A DNA stretch of 39,218 nt from Flavobacteriales bacterium. Lineage in GTDB: Bacteria > Bacteroidota > Bacteroidia > Flavobacteriales > Flavobacteriaceae. The position numbers and the translations under genes are program-made. The stretch covers positions 1 to 39,218 of the forward strand of contig SGZH01000008.1 of the NCBI GenBank assembly GCA_004214175.1, given 5' to 3'. Positions 9,754 through 18,481 of the stretch are shown in pieces. Under the pieces are notes generated by a model. That model was not told where the DNA came from. It was given only the letters and a program-made list of their open reading frames with translations, and ran no database searches. Within the stretch, counting starts at the first letter, position 1. The number at the start of each line of letters is the position of its first letter.

Positions 9754-10167
9754 ATGGCACGATTATTAGCAATAGATTTTGGAACTAAAAGAACGGGTAT
9801 TGCAATTACTGACGAAATGCAAATAATAGCGTCAGGTTTAACAACAGTTTTAACCAAAGATTTAATCTCATTTTTAAAAGATTATGTTGCTGAAGAGAAT
9901 GTTGAACTTATTATAATTGGAGAACCCAAACAGAAAGATGGTACTCATTCTGATGTTGAAGAATGCATTAAAAACTTTATAATAAAATTAGTAAAAATTT
10001 TTCCAACGTTAAGAGTAGAAAGAATGGATGAACGATTTACAAGTAAAATAGCTTTTAATACAATGATAGAAAGTGGCCTAAGTAAAAAAAAGAGACAAAA
10101 TAAGTCTTTAATCGACCAAATTAGTGCTACTATTATTTTACAAGATTACTTAAATAGAAAACAATGA
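9754..10167 (+). CDS. ruvX: Putative pre-16S rRNA nuclease / Holliday junction resolvase-like YqgF (RuvX)
   Basis: LLAIDFGTKRTGIAITDEMQIIASGL; VERMDERFTSKIA. Confidence 0.93.
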   Translation: MARLLAIDFGTKRTGIAITDEMQIIASGLTTVLTKDLISFLKDYVAEENVELIIIGEPKQKDGTHSDVEECIKNFIIKLVKIFPTLRVERMDERFTSKIAFNTMIESGLSKKKRQNKSLIDQISATIILQDYLNRKQ

Positions 10168-10754
10168 TATTACCGATTATTGCATACGGGGATCCTGTTT
10201 TAAGGAAGTTAGGAAAAAATATTAATAAAGAATATCCTGAATTAGAATCCTTATTGGAGAATATGTTTGAGACTATGTATGGGGCTAAAGGAATTGGCTT
10301 AGCAGCTCCACAGATAGGTTTACCTATCCGAATATTTATTGTTGATGCAACTCCTTTTAAAGATGATGAACAATTAGAGTTAGAAGAAAGAAATTTTTTG
10401 AGTACTTTTAAGCAAGTTTTTATAAATGCACAAATAATTGATGAGACAGGTGAAGATTGGGTATTCAATGAAGGCTGTCTTAGTATACCTGATGTTCGAG
10501 AAGATGTTTTTAGAAAAGAAACTATTAAAATCGAATATTTAGATGAAAAATTTGAAAAGCATACTAAGAAATTTAATGGAATTGCTGCTAGAATAATTCA
10601 ACACGAATATGATCATATTCAAGGAATTTTATTTACGGATAAACTTTCTTCCTTGAAAAAGCGATTGATTAAACGAAAGCTTACTAACATATCTAAGGGA
10701 AAGATAAGTATTGATTATCGAATGCGTTTTCCATATATGAAAAAAAAACGTTAA
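10164..10754 (+). CDS. def: Peptide deformylase
   Basis: GIGLAAPQIG, EGCLSIPD and IQHEYDHIQGILFTD motifs all intact. Confidence 0.97.
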   Translation: MILPIIAYGDPVLRKLGKNINKEYPELESLLENMFETMYGAKGIGLAAPQIGLPIRIFIVDATPFKDDEQLELEERNFLSTFKQVFINAQIIDETGEDWVFNEGCLSIPDVREDVFRKETIKIEYLDEKFEKHTKKFNGIAARIIQHEYDHIQGILFTDKLSSLKKRLIKRKLTNISKGKISIDYRMRFPYMKKKR

Positions 10755-10823
10755 CAAATCCACTAGTTATTTAACCACAACATATTTATTCAGTATAGTT
10801 AAAAACAATCCTAAATTTAAATA

Positions 10824-11234
10824 ATGAGCTTAGAAAAAATATTAACGATTTCGGGTAAACCAGGTCTTTACCAAATTCAAAATCAAACAAGAAATGGTTT
10901 TTTAGCTACCTCTTTAATTGATGGAAAAAAAATTAGTGTAAGTGCTAGACAAAATGTTAGTATTCTAGCTGAAATAGCCATTTACACTTTAACCAAAGAA
11001 TTGCCTTTAAGCGAAGTTTTTGCTAAAATATTTGATAAGGAAAAAGGCGGGAAGGCTATAAGTCACAAGTCTACAAAGGATGAATTAGAAGAATATTTTT
11101 TTGAAATCTTACCTGATTATGATGAGGATAGAGTTTATCCAAGTGACATAAAAAAGATTGTTCAATGGTATAATTTGCTAACTAAAAATGGAATATCAAA
11201 ATTTAAAAATGAATCTTCTGAGGAGATGGAATAA
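10824..11234 (+). CDS. DUF5606 domain-containing protein
   Basis: MSLEKILTISGKPGLYQIQNQTRNGFLATSLIDGKKISVSARQNVSILAEIAIYT, recognised as the Bacteroidota DUF5606 family, in its usual def-mazG context. Confidence 0.85.
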   Translation: MSLEKILTISGKPGLYQIQNQTRNGFLATSLIDGKKISVSARQNVSILAEIAIYTLTKELPLSEVFAKIFDKEKGGKAISHKSTKDELEEYFFEILPDYDEDRVYPSDIKKIVQWYNLLTKNGISKFKNESSEEME

Positions 11235-11237
11235 TAG

Positions 11238-12014
11238 ATGAATCCAAGAGCGAATCAACTTAAGGCATTAGATAGACTTCTTACCATTATGGATGAGCTA
11301 AGAAAAAAGTGCCCTTGGGATAAAAAGCAAACATTTGAATCATTACGTCATTTAACTATTGAAGAAACCTACGAGCTCGGTGATGCTATTCTTGATAACA
11401 ATTTACTAGAAATTAAAAATGAATTAGGAGACTTATTGCTTCATATAGTTTTTTATTCTAAAATTGGAAGCGAAACAGATGATTTCGATTTTTCGGATGT
11501 TGCTAATTCTATATGTGAAAAACTAATTTCAAGACATCCACATATTTATGGTAATTTAAAAGTTAACAATGAAGAGGATGTCAAACAAAATTGGGAATCC
11601 TTAAAGCTTAAGGAAGGAAAAGAAAGTGTTTTAGAAGGGGTTCCAAATTCATTGCCAGCACTTATTAAAGCTAGCAGAATTCAAGATAAAGTAGCTGGTA
11701 TAGGGTTTGACTGGGAGGAACCACATCAGGTTTATGATAAACTTAAAGAAGAACTACAAGAGTTAGATCACGAAATTTCAGAAAATAATACAGATAATAT
11801 TGAAGCCGAATTTGGAGATGTTTTATTTTCTATGATTAATTATGCACGCTTTTTAAAAATTAACCCCGAAAATGCACTAGAGCGAACGAACAAAAAGTTT
11901 ATCAAGAGATTTCAATATCTAGAAAATAAAGCTAAAGAGCTCAATAAACCAATTAAAGAAATGACTTTATCTGAAATGGATATTTATTGGGAAGAAGCTA
12001 AAAAAAATACATAA
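11238..12014 (+). CDS. mazG: Nucleoside triphosphate pyrophosphohydrolase
   Basis: LRKKCPWDKKQTFESLRHLTIEETYELGDAI and ELGDLLLHIVFYSKI MazG motifs; two MazG repeats. Confidence 0.95.
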   Translation: MNPRANQLKALDRLLTIMDELRKKCPWDKKQTFESLRHLTIEETYELGDAILDNNLLEIKNELGDLLLHIVFYSKIGSETDDFDFSDVANSICEKLISRHPHIYGNLKVNNEEDVKQNWESLKLKEGKESVLEGVPNSLPALIKASRIQDKVAGIGFDWEEPHQVYDKLKEELQELDHEISENNTDNIEAEFGDVLFSMINYARFLKINPENALERTNKKFIKRFQYLENKAKELNKPIKEMTLSEMDIYWEEAKKNT

Positions 12015-12039
12015 AAAAAGGTGTTAATAACACCTTTTT
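12015..12039. terminator. Bidirectional Rho-independent-type terminator between convergent mazG and the DUF349 gene
   Basis: AAAAAGGTGTT-AAT-AACACCTTTTT perfect 11-bp inverted repeat with A-tract and T-tract, at convergent gene ends. Confidence 0.85.
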
Positions 12040-12045
12040 AATTTT

Positions 12046-14010
12046 TTAAGATTTTTCTTTTCGTATAACCCTTACTTTTTTTAATTTTTCAACCCAAGTA
12101 TCTAATTGTTGTTTTTGTTTTGAAATATTCTTGTGAACATCTTTTACCATAGGATTGTCATCTTTAACATGTTTAAAAAATAATAAATTATTTTCTAATT
12201 GTCTTATTTCATTTTTTATTTCACCTATTTTCTTAGAGATAAAAAACTCTTCATTTTTTAATTTTCTATTATCTTCTTCCGATACAAAAGAATTTAATTT
12301 GTTTTCAAATTTAATTAACTCTATTTGTTTTTCGTCAACATTTAATTTTTCAAATAAATAATCTAATTTTTTTTTAAAATCATTTTCGATGTTTTTTTTA
12401 TTAAAGGGAACTCTTCCTAATTCTTTCCATTCTTTTATTTTGTCTGTTATGATAACAATATCCTTGTTATAATCTCCTTGTAATGGTAGAGATTCCATGG
12501 AATCTAGAAAAGCTTTTTTAGATTCAAAATTTGCATATTCTTCTTTACTAGCCTGATCTCTTTGAGAATGTAAACGATCAAAATAATGATTACAAACAGC
12601 TTTGAATTCTTTCCAGATTTTATCACTATCTTTTCTTGGAACGTGCCCAATTTTCTTCCAGTCTGTTTGTATTTTTTTCATTAACGGAGTTAATGTTTCA
12701 AAATCATCTCCGTCTTTATTGTCTTGTGCAACTTTTATTAATTCTCTTTTCTTAGCAAGATTATCAAATTGTAATTTCTTATGACTTTTATAAAAAGCAT
12801 TTTTTTCTTTGTTAAAGTTCCGGGTAGCTTCTTTAAATGAATTCCAAATTTCTTTATTTTTTGAACGAGGTACATTACCACCTTCAAAGAATTGATCTCT
12901 AAGTTCCTGAACTTTTTTTATGGTATTTTGCCAAGTTTGATGTCCCTTATTTTTCGCAGTTTCTGTTAAAGAATTTATATTCTTTATTATTTCAATCTTA
13001 AAACCAACATTTTTTTCTGCTTCTGCTTCTAGTTCTTGAAGGTGTTGATTTCTTTTGTCGTGAATGATTTTGGTAGCTGCACTAAATTTATCCCAAATTT
13101 CGTCACTAAATTCTTTAGCAACAGGTCCAATTTCTTCTTTCCACATTTTGTGGAGCATTTGTAATTCACGAAAAGCTTTATTACTATTTTCTTCTTTAGT
13201 TAGCTCCTCTGCTCTTCCTATTAATCTTAATTTATGTTCAAGGTTTTGTTTGAAATTACGATCCCTAAATTCTCTATCTAAGTGAAGTATCTCATAAAAA
13301 TTTTCAACGTGATGATGATAATTATTCCAAACGGTATTGTATTTATCTCTGGGTATAGTACCAGCTTCAAACCATCTTTCTTGAATATCTCTAAATCTAT
13401 TATAGATAGTACTTGTATTCTCCTTTGCATTAAAAAGACTTTTTAACTCTTCAATTATTTCCTCTCTTTTAATAAGATTTGCTTTTTGATCTTTTTGAAG
13501 ATTTTTATAATAATTACTTCTTTTGTTTTTATAATAGTAATAAGAGGTATCAAACTCTTTTTTTTCTGGAGTTGTGAAATAAAAATCTATTATATTTCCT
13601 CCCGCTGTTAGAAAGCTTTCTTTGTTTTTTTCTAATTCATCTTGAAATTTTGAATTAAATTCATTTTTTATGATTTCTACAACCTCTTTGATTTCATTCA
13701 CTGGCTTACTATCTATGATAGTTTTAAGCTCAGAAATTAATTCTAATTCTGATAGTTTACTGTAATCTATACCAGATGATTTTTCATCATTTTTTGACTT
13801 TTCATCATCTTTTATTTCCATCTCTTTTTCTTCTATGGGAATCGTATTTTTTGTATCAATTACTGAAATTTCTTTTTCATTAATTGCTTTGTTTTTAGGT
13901 ATTTTAGCAGTTGTATTTTTTGCTGTTTCTGTCTGATTTGAAGATTCTGAAACAGGTGTTTCAATAGTTTCAATTTCTTTATTGCTTTCTTTTTCTGACA
14001 TTTTTTTCAA
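12046..14010 (-). CDS. DUF349 domain-containing protein with multiple DUF349 repeats
   Basis: Repeated W-x(3)-G-x-[VI]-P-R-like units: WFEAGTIPRDKYNTVWNNY, WKEEIGPVAKEFSDEIWDKF, FFEGGNVPRSKNKEIWNSF, WKKIGHVPRKDSDKIWKEF, WKELGRVPFNKKNIENDF; acidic/Lys-rich N-terminus. Confidence 0.9.
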   Translation of the reverse strand: MKKMSEKESNKEIETIETPVSESSNQTETAKNTTAKIPKNKAINEKEISVIDTKNTIPIEEKEMEIKDDEKSKNDEKSSGIDYSKLSELELISELKTIIDSKPVNEIKEVVEIIKNEFNSKFQDELEKNKESFLTAGGNIIDFYFTTPEKKEFDTSYYYYKNKRSNYYKNLQKDQKANLIKREEIIEELKSLFNAKENTSTIYNRFRDIQERWFEAGTIPRDKYNTVWNNYHHHVENFYEILHLDREFRDRNFKQNLEHKLRLIGRAEELTKEENSNKAFRELQMLHKMWKEEIGPVAKEFSDEIWDKFSAATKIIHDKRNQHLQELEAEAEKNVGFKIEIIKNINSLTETAKNKGHQTWQNTIKKVQELRDQFFEGGNVPRSKNKEIWNSFKEATRNFNKEKNAFYKSHKKLQFDNLAKKRELIKVAQDNKDGDDFETLTPLMKKIQTDWKKIGHVPRKDSDKIWKEFKAVCNHYFDRLHSQRDQASKEEYANFESKKAFLDSMESLPLQGDYNKDIVIITDKIKEWKELGRVPFNKKNIENDFKKKLDYLFEKLNVDEKQIELIKFENKLNSFVSEEDNRKLKNEEFFISKKIGEIKNEIRQLENNLLFFKHVKDDNPMVKDVHKNISKQKQQLDTWVEKLKKVRVIRKEKS

Positions 14011-14117
14011 TGTTAAGGTTCAAATTGTACACATATTTTTTCTGTGTATTTTTATGGTATCAAGATACTAACTACTAACTAATTACCAAAGGAAGGTCAA
14101 AGTAATTAAATAAATTT

Positions 14118-14858
14118 CTAAATATTCTTTGCTTTCCATATCGACCAAGCTTCTTCGGCTTGGTATTCTAACATTTTTAATCCATTACTCACTCTAGCTC
14201 CTTGTTCTTTACTTAATTTCATAAACATAGTTTCTAGCGGATTATAAATGAGGTCAAATATAAGATGATTTTTTGTGATGTATTGATAAGGAATATTTGG
14301 GTACTCATCAACATTTGGGAATGTTCCTAGTGGAGTACAATTGATAATTAATTGGTGTTCGATTATAAGCTCTTTATTTAATTCTTTATATGTAGTAATA
14401 CCTTCTTTTTTTACTCTAGAAACTTGAGTAACCTTATAATTTAAAAATTTTAAAACATATACTATTGCTTTACTAGCTCCTCCAGTTCCAAGAACTAGTG
14501 CATTCTTTTTTGATAAAGGAAGTAAATTTTTTAAAGATTCTTTAAATCCAATATAATCTGTATTGTAGCCAATTAGTTTCCCATTGTCAGTAATTTTAAT
14601 GGTATTGATTGCTCCAATTTTTCGCGCATTAGAGTCAATTATATCTATATACTTAATAATACTCTCTTTGTAAGGAATCGTAACATTTAAACCTTTTAAT
14701 TTTGGATTTTTACGAAGGACTTCTGAAAATTGACATAAATCAGGAATATCGAAATTTTCATACGAATCAGTTCTTTCTTCCTTTTTAAACTTAGAATTGA
14801 AAAAAGTTTTTGAGAAGGAATAATCAATATTATTTCCAATTAATCCGTATTTATCCAT
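14118..14858 (-). CDS. aroE: Shikimate dehydrogenase
   Basis: LIGNNIDYSFSKTFFN, GLNVTIPYKESI, GAINTIKI, GYNTDYIGF, VLGTGGASKAIVYVL motifs. Confidence 0.95.
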   Translation of the reverse strand: MDKYGLIGNNIDYSFSKTFFNSKFKKEERTDSYENFDIPDLCQFSEVLRKNPKLKGLNVTIPYKESIIKYIDIIDSNARKIGAINTIKITDNGKLIGYNTDYIGFKESLKNLLPLSKKNALVLGTGGASKAIVYVLKFLNYKVTQVSRVKKEGITTYKELNKELIIEHQLIINCTPLGTFPNVDEYPNIPYQYITKNHLIFDLIYNPLETMFMKLSKEQGARVSNGLKMLEYQAEEAWSIWKAKNI

Positions 14859-15873
14859 TCGAATTTATTTTTATTTTATGGTATCCATCTAAGAAAAGAA
14901 GAATTAAAACACCTATTAGCATACATAAAGCCGCCAAAAAAAAATCAGGTGTTAATTCTGATGGAAAGTATCTTTGATAACTAATAACTATTTCTCTACC
15001 ATTGGAATCTAATAGAATATCTCCAAAACTATCTTTTTCTAAAATTTTTTCTTTCCATGGCCAAACTACCCCTAATGAGCCCCCTATAAATCCAATGATT
15101 AATGCATTTGTTATTTTTTTATAGTTTTTTAAGAGAAATGCTAAAACATTAGATAGAGTTACCAATCCTGTAATTGATCCCAAAGAAAATACTGATAAGA
15201 CTTTTAATAAATGAATTCTTTTTGCATCCTCTAAAAAATTATAATCGCCATGAAATATATCCGAAAAACTATCATAGAGTGCATTTACAGAATCTACTAA
15301 AAGCAATACATAATTACCCAATAGAATTAAAATAAAAGAACCAGATAATCCGGGTAATGTCATGCCAGAAACTCCAATAATTCCACATAAAAAAACAAAA
15401 AACAAATGATCGTTTTCTTTTGCAGGCTCCAAAAAACTAATACTAATACCTATTAAAATACCAAGCAATAAAAAAAGAATATATTTTCGGTTCCATTTTT
15501 GGAAATCTTTAGCAATATAATACAAGGATCCGATAATCATCCCAAAAAAAGTTGACCAAACGTAAAGTTCATAATTAACTAGTAAATAATCAAGTATTTT
15601 TGAAATACTAAAATAACTTATGATCATCCCTAAAAACAATAAACCAAGGAAACTAGCATTGGTATAAACCAAAAATGATTTTAAACCTCTGTTGAATAAG
15701 AGAAGAAATGCTTTTCTATTTACTTTTTGTAAGGAGTATATGAACTCCTCATAAAAACCAGCAACAAATGCAACAACACCTCCAGAGACTCCTGGAACTT
15801 TATTAGCTGTTCCCATTGCTAAGCCTTTTAGTATTAGCCATATTTTATCAGCTAACGATCTTTCAATTGCCAT
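14851..15873 (-). CDS. DUF368 domain-containing protein (PopT-like polyprenyl-phosphate transporter family), copy 1
   Basis: KGLAMGTANKVPGVSGGVVAFVAGFYEEFI and GMTLPGLSGSFILILLGNY DUF368 signatures. Confidence 0.9.
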   Translation of the reverse strand: MAIERSLADKIWLILKGLAMGTANKVPGVSGGVVAFVAGFYEEFIYSLQKVNRKAFLLLFNRGLKSFLVYTNASFLGLLFLGMIISYFSISKILDYLLVNYELYVWSTFFGMIIGSLYYIAKDFQKWNRKYILFLLLGILIGISISFLEPAKENDHLFFVFLCGIIGVSGMTLPGLSGSFILILLGNYVLLLVDSVNALYDSFSDIFHGDYNFLEDAKRIHLLKVLSVFSLGSITGLVTLSNVLAFLLKNYKKITNALIIGFIGGSLGVVWPWKEKILEKDSFGDILLDSNGREIVISYQRYFPSELTPDFFLAALCMLIGVLILLFLDGYHKIKINSNG

Positions 15874-16888
15874 TTTTTGGTTTTTTAGCAGCAGTTTTTT
15901 CTAATAAAAATACGGTTGTAAAGCCTAAAAAAATTAGGATTATAGATGGTAATACTTGAGAATCAATCCCATTATTTATTTCTGAATAGGTAAAAGGACT
16001 GATACTTTTTTCCAGGATACTTTTATAACTGTTGAAATCAAAATTCTGTTTTTGAAAAACTGAAAGAGTCCCTAAATCTGAAATTTCATTAAAAAAAAGT
16101 TTTAGACCTTTTTCCTTAGAAAAAACAGTTATTGTTTGCTTCCAGGGCCAAATCACATTGAGTGAACCGATTATGAATCCCGTTAAAATAGCTAGGGTTA
16201 AATCCCCATAATTTTTAAAAAGCCATTTTAATAGTTTACTAAAGCTAATTAAACCTATCAAGGCTCCTCCTAAAAAAAATAAAATATTTTTAAAATTAAA
16301 ATCATATACAGCATCGCTCAAGGTCTTATAGGCTCCTAATATTAATAGTATAAATGAACCTGAAATACCAGGTAAAATCATTGCACTTATTGCAATTGCT
16401 CCTGCTAAAAAAAGGAAAAAGGGCTGATCGTTATTTGAAATAGGAGGTATGGTTGTTATAAAATAGGCAATAAGACTTCCCAATATTAATGCAAATGAGG
16501 TTTTAAAAGTCCATTTTTTGATTTGCCTGCCAATGTATAAAATACTTGCAACAATAAGACCCAAAAAAAATGACCATATTAAAATTGCTTGAGTTTCAAT
16601 TAAATATTTTGCAATTCTCATAAAGCTCACAAAGCTAATTGCAATTCCACCTACCAATGCCAAAATGAAATTTCCATTTAGTTGTTTCCAAAAAGCATCT
16701 ATACCTTGTTTTTGTAAAGTTTTAATGAGTGAAAAATTAATGCCACTTAAAGTAGATATTAATTCTTCATAAATTCCAGTAATAAATGCTATTGTTCCAC
16801 CAGATACCCCAGGCACGGCATCTGCTGCTCCCATAGCCAAACCCTTAGCTGTTATAGTGAGGTAATCTATAAAATTTCGTTTTTGCAT
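15863..16888 (-). CDS. DUF368 domain-containing protein (PopT-like polyprenyl-phosphate transporter family), copy 2
   Basis: KGLAMGAADAVPGVSGGTIAFITGIYEELI and AMILPGISGSFILLILGAYKTL signatures. Confidence 0.92.
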   Translation of the reverse strand: MQKRNFIDYLTITAKGLAMGAADAVPGVSGGTIAFITGIYEELISTLSGINFSLIKTLQKQGIDAFWKQLNGNFILALVGGIAISFVSFMRIAKYLIETQAILIWSFFLGLIVASILYIGRQIKKWTFKTSFALILGSLIAYFITTIPPISNNDQPFFLFLAGAIAISAMILPGISGSFILLILGAYKTLSDAVYDFNFKNILFFLGGALIGLISFSKLLKWLFKNYGDLTLAILTGFIIGSLNVIWPWKQTITVFSKEKGLKLFFNEISDLGTLSVFQKQNFDFNSYKSILEKSISPFTYSEINNGIDSQVLPSIILIFLGFTTVFLLEKTAAKKPKNGN

Positions 16889-16921
16889 TATTTTTTTGAT
16901 GCATTAAAAAATTAATAACAT

Positions 16922-16929
16922 CAAAAATA
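16922..16929 (-). promoter_or_regulatory. Putative -7 element (TATTTTTG on minus) upstream of the DUF368 pair
   Basis: CAAAAATA on + strand = TAnnTTTG on minus, 34 nt upstream of ATG at 16888. Confidence 0.35.
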
Positions 16930-16935
16930 CACATT

Positions 16936-18324
16936 TTAAAGGGAAGCTTTTTTGTGTACTTTAATTATTTCTTTAACTTTCTTTAAGCTGTATACTTTTG
17001 GAAAAAGCTCTTCTATGATAATTAAAAATTCAGAATCTAATTTAAGAGCATTTTTTAGATGAAATTCACCTTTATTAAATTCTAAGTTTTTAAAAAATAA
17101 ACCTGCTAATCGATATTCTATTTCTGCGCTTTCTTCATAAAATTCTTTTGCCTGAAATAAGTTATTCTTTGCAGCTTCAAATTCTCCTAATTTTAACAAA
17201 ATATCATTACGTGTTAACCAAGAGTTAAGTTCATAATTTCCTAATTCTAATGTTTTTCGGAAACCTACCTCAGCCTCTTCATAAAGATTAAGTCTAAAGT
17301 TTATCTTTCCATAGCGTTTCCAATACAGTACGTTTTCACTGTCGATATTAATAGCTTTATTAATATAATACAAAGCTTTTTTAAAATTTTTAATTTTAAT
17401 ATAGTAATCGGTAATAGCAATCCAGCCTTTATCTAACAAAGCATCTTCTTCTACGCATTTATTGAAAAACTGAAGCGCTAATTCACTATTTCCTAAATTT
17501 TCATAACACTTCCCTATTCTTAATAAAGCAAAGGAAGTTGGATTATCTAATCCAAGTGTAACGGTATAACTTTCTATCGCTTCATTATATCGATTTAATT
17601 TTTCTAAAACTTTTCCTTTTTCAAGGTAGGCTCCAATAAATCGATCATCACTTATAATTGCAAAATCAAAAGCAGCTAATGCTTTTCTGTACTCTTTCAA
17701 TATGAAATATTGTTTTCCCACTTGATGCCAAGCAACTTCGCAATATGGATTTTTATTTAAAAATCTATTTAAATATTCAATGGCCTCTTCGGTTTGATTC
17801 AAATACTCAAAACAATAAATAATATTGTACAGTGCTGAGAAGTCTTCATTATCTTTAGAAAGACATTGAATAAAATATTTTTTTGCATTTTCAAAATCTT
17901 CTAAAAATAAATATTCCATTCCAATAAGTGACAAGACATCAGAGGGTTCTGTAGATAAATCATGAGCCTTTTCTAGCATTTTAATAGCTTCCAAATGCTT
18001 ATCTCTTCTCGAGAGAATATTGGCTTTTTGAATGAAAACTTCTTCATTGAATTGTTCAAGCAAATAGATGTTTTCTAATAGCTCTTCTGCTATTTCTAAT
18101 TCATTTTCAAAAATGAACATTTCAACTTGAAATAATTTTAGGTTGGTAGAAGTTGGATGTTGTTCTAATCCTAGTTTTGTAGCCTTTTTTGCAAGTGCTA
18201 TTTTTCCATTATTTAAATAATAATGAATAATATCTTCAAACTCATTAGAATCAAAGAAAAACACATTATTTGTTTTTAACATGGATTCGAAACGGGTGAG
18301 TGGTATGTTGTTTTGCTCGCTCAA
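16936..18324 (-). CDS. Tetratricopeptide repeat protein
   Basis: Multiple TPR units (e.g. AWHQVGKQYFILKEYRKALAAFDFAI, LLRIGKCYENLGNSELALQFFNKCV); the track start is a TTG codon, while an in-frame ATG exists at 18282. Confidence 0.88.
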   Translation of the reverse strand: MSEQNNIPLTRFESMLKTNNVFFFDSNEFEDIIHYYLNNGKIALAKKATKLGLEQHPTSTNLKLFQVEMFIFENELEIAEELLENIYLLEQFNEEVFIQKANILSRRDKHLEAIKMLEKAHDLSTEPSDVLSLIGMEYLFLEDFENAKKYFIQCLSKDNEDFSALYNIIYCFEYLNQTEEAIEYLNRFLNKNPYCEVAWHQVGKQYFILKEYRKALAAFDFAIISDDRFIGAYLEKGKVLEKLNRYNEAIESYTVTLGLDNPTSFALLRIGKCYENLGNSELALQFFNKCVEEDALLDKGWIAITDYYIKIKNFKKALYYINKAINIDSENVLYWKRYGKINFRLNLYEEAEVGFRKTLELGNYELNSWLTRNDILLKLGEFEAAKNNLFQAKEFYEESAEIEYRLAGLFFKNLEFNKGEFHLKNALKLDSEFLIIIEELFPKVYSLKKVKEIIKVHKKASL

Positions 18325-18481
18325 ATATAATTTTTAAAATAAATAACAATTTAATTTAATTAAATATACTAATGTAACATAACTTTCAAATGTTGTGCCG
18401 TTTTTCTTGTTAACGGACTTATTAACAGATAAAGGGATTTTTTAATTTAAATTTAAGTGTAAGTGGTGATGGTTAATTAGT

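Noticed and set aside
10133-10468. 111-aa minus-strand ORF opposite def
   Set aside because: Fully antisense to intact peptide deformylase with all catalytic motifs; low-quality composition
12155-13285. Three + strand ORFs (12155-12361, 12602-12784, 13064-13285) inside the DUF349 gene
   Set aside because: Ser/Phe/Leu-rich antisense translations of a Lys/Glu-rich coding sequence; typical shadow ORFs
14060-14085. Short direct repeat ACTAACTACTAACTA in the DUF349-aroE gap
   Set aside because: Two and a bit imperfect copies in AT-rich intergenic DNA; too short to support a repeat element
18325-18481. Intergenic region with TGTTAA...TTAACA inverted repeat, considered as an sRNA or terminator
   Set aside because: 6-bp AT-rich stem without a T-tract; not distinguishable from chance
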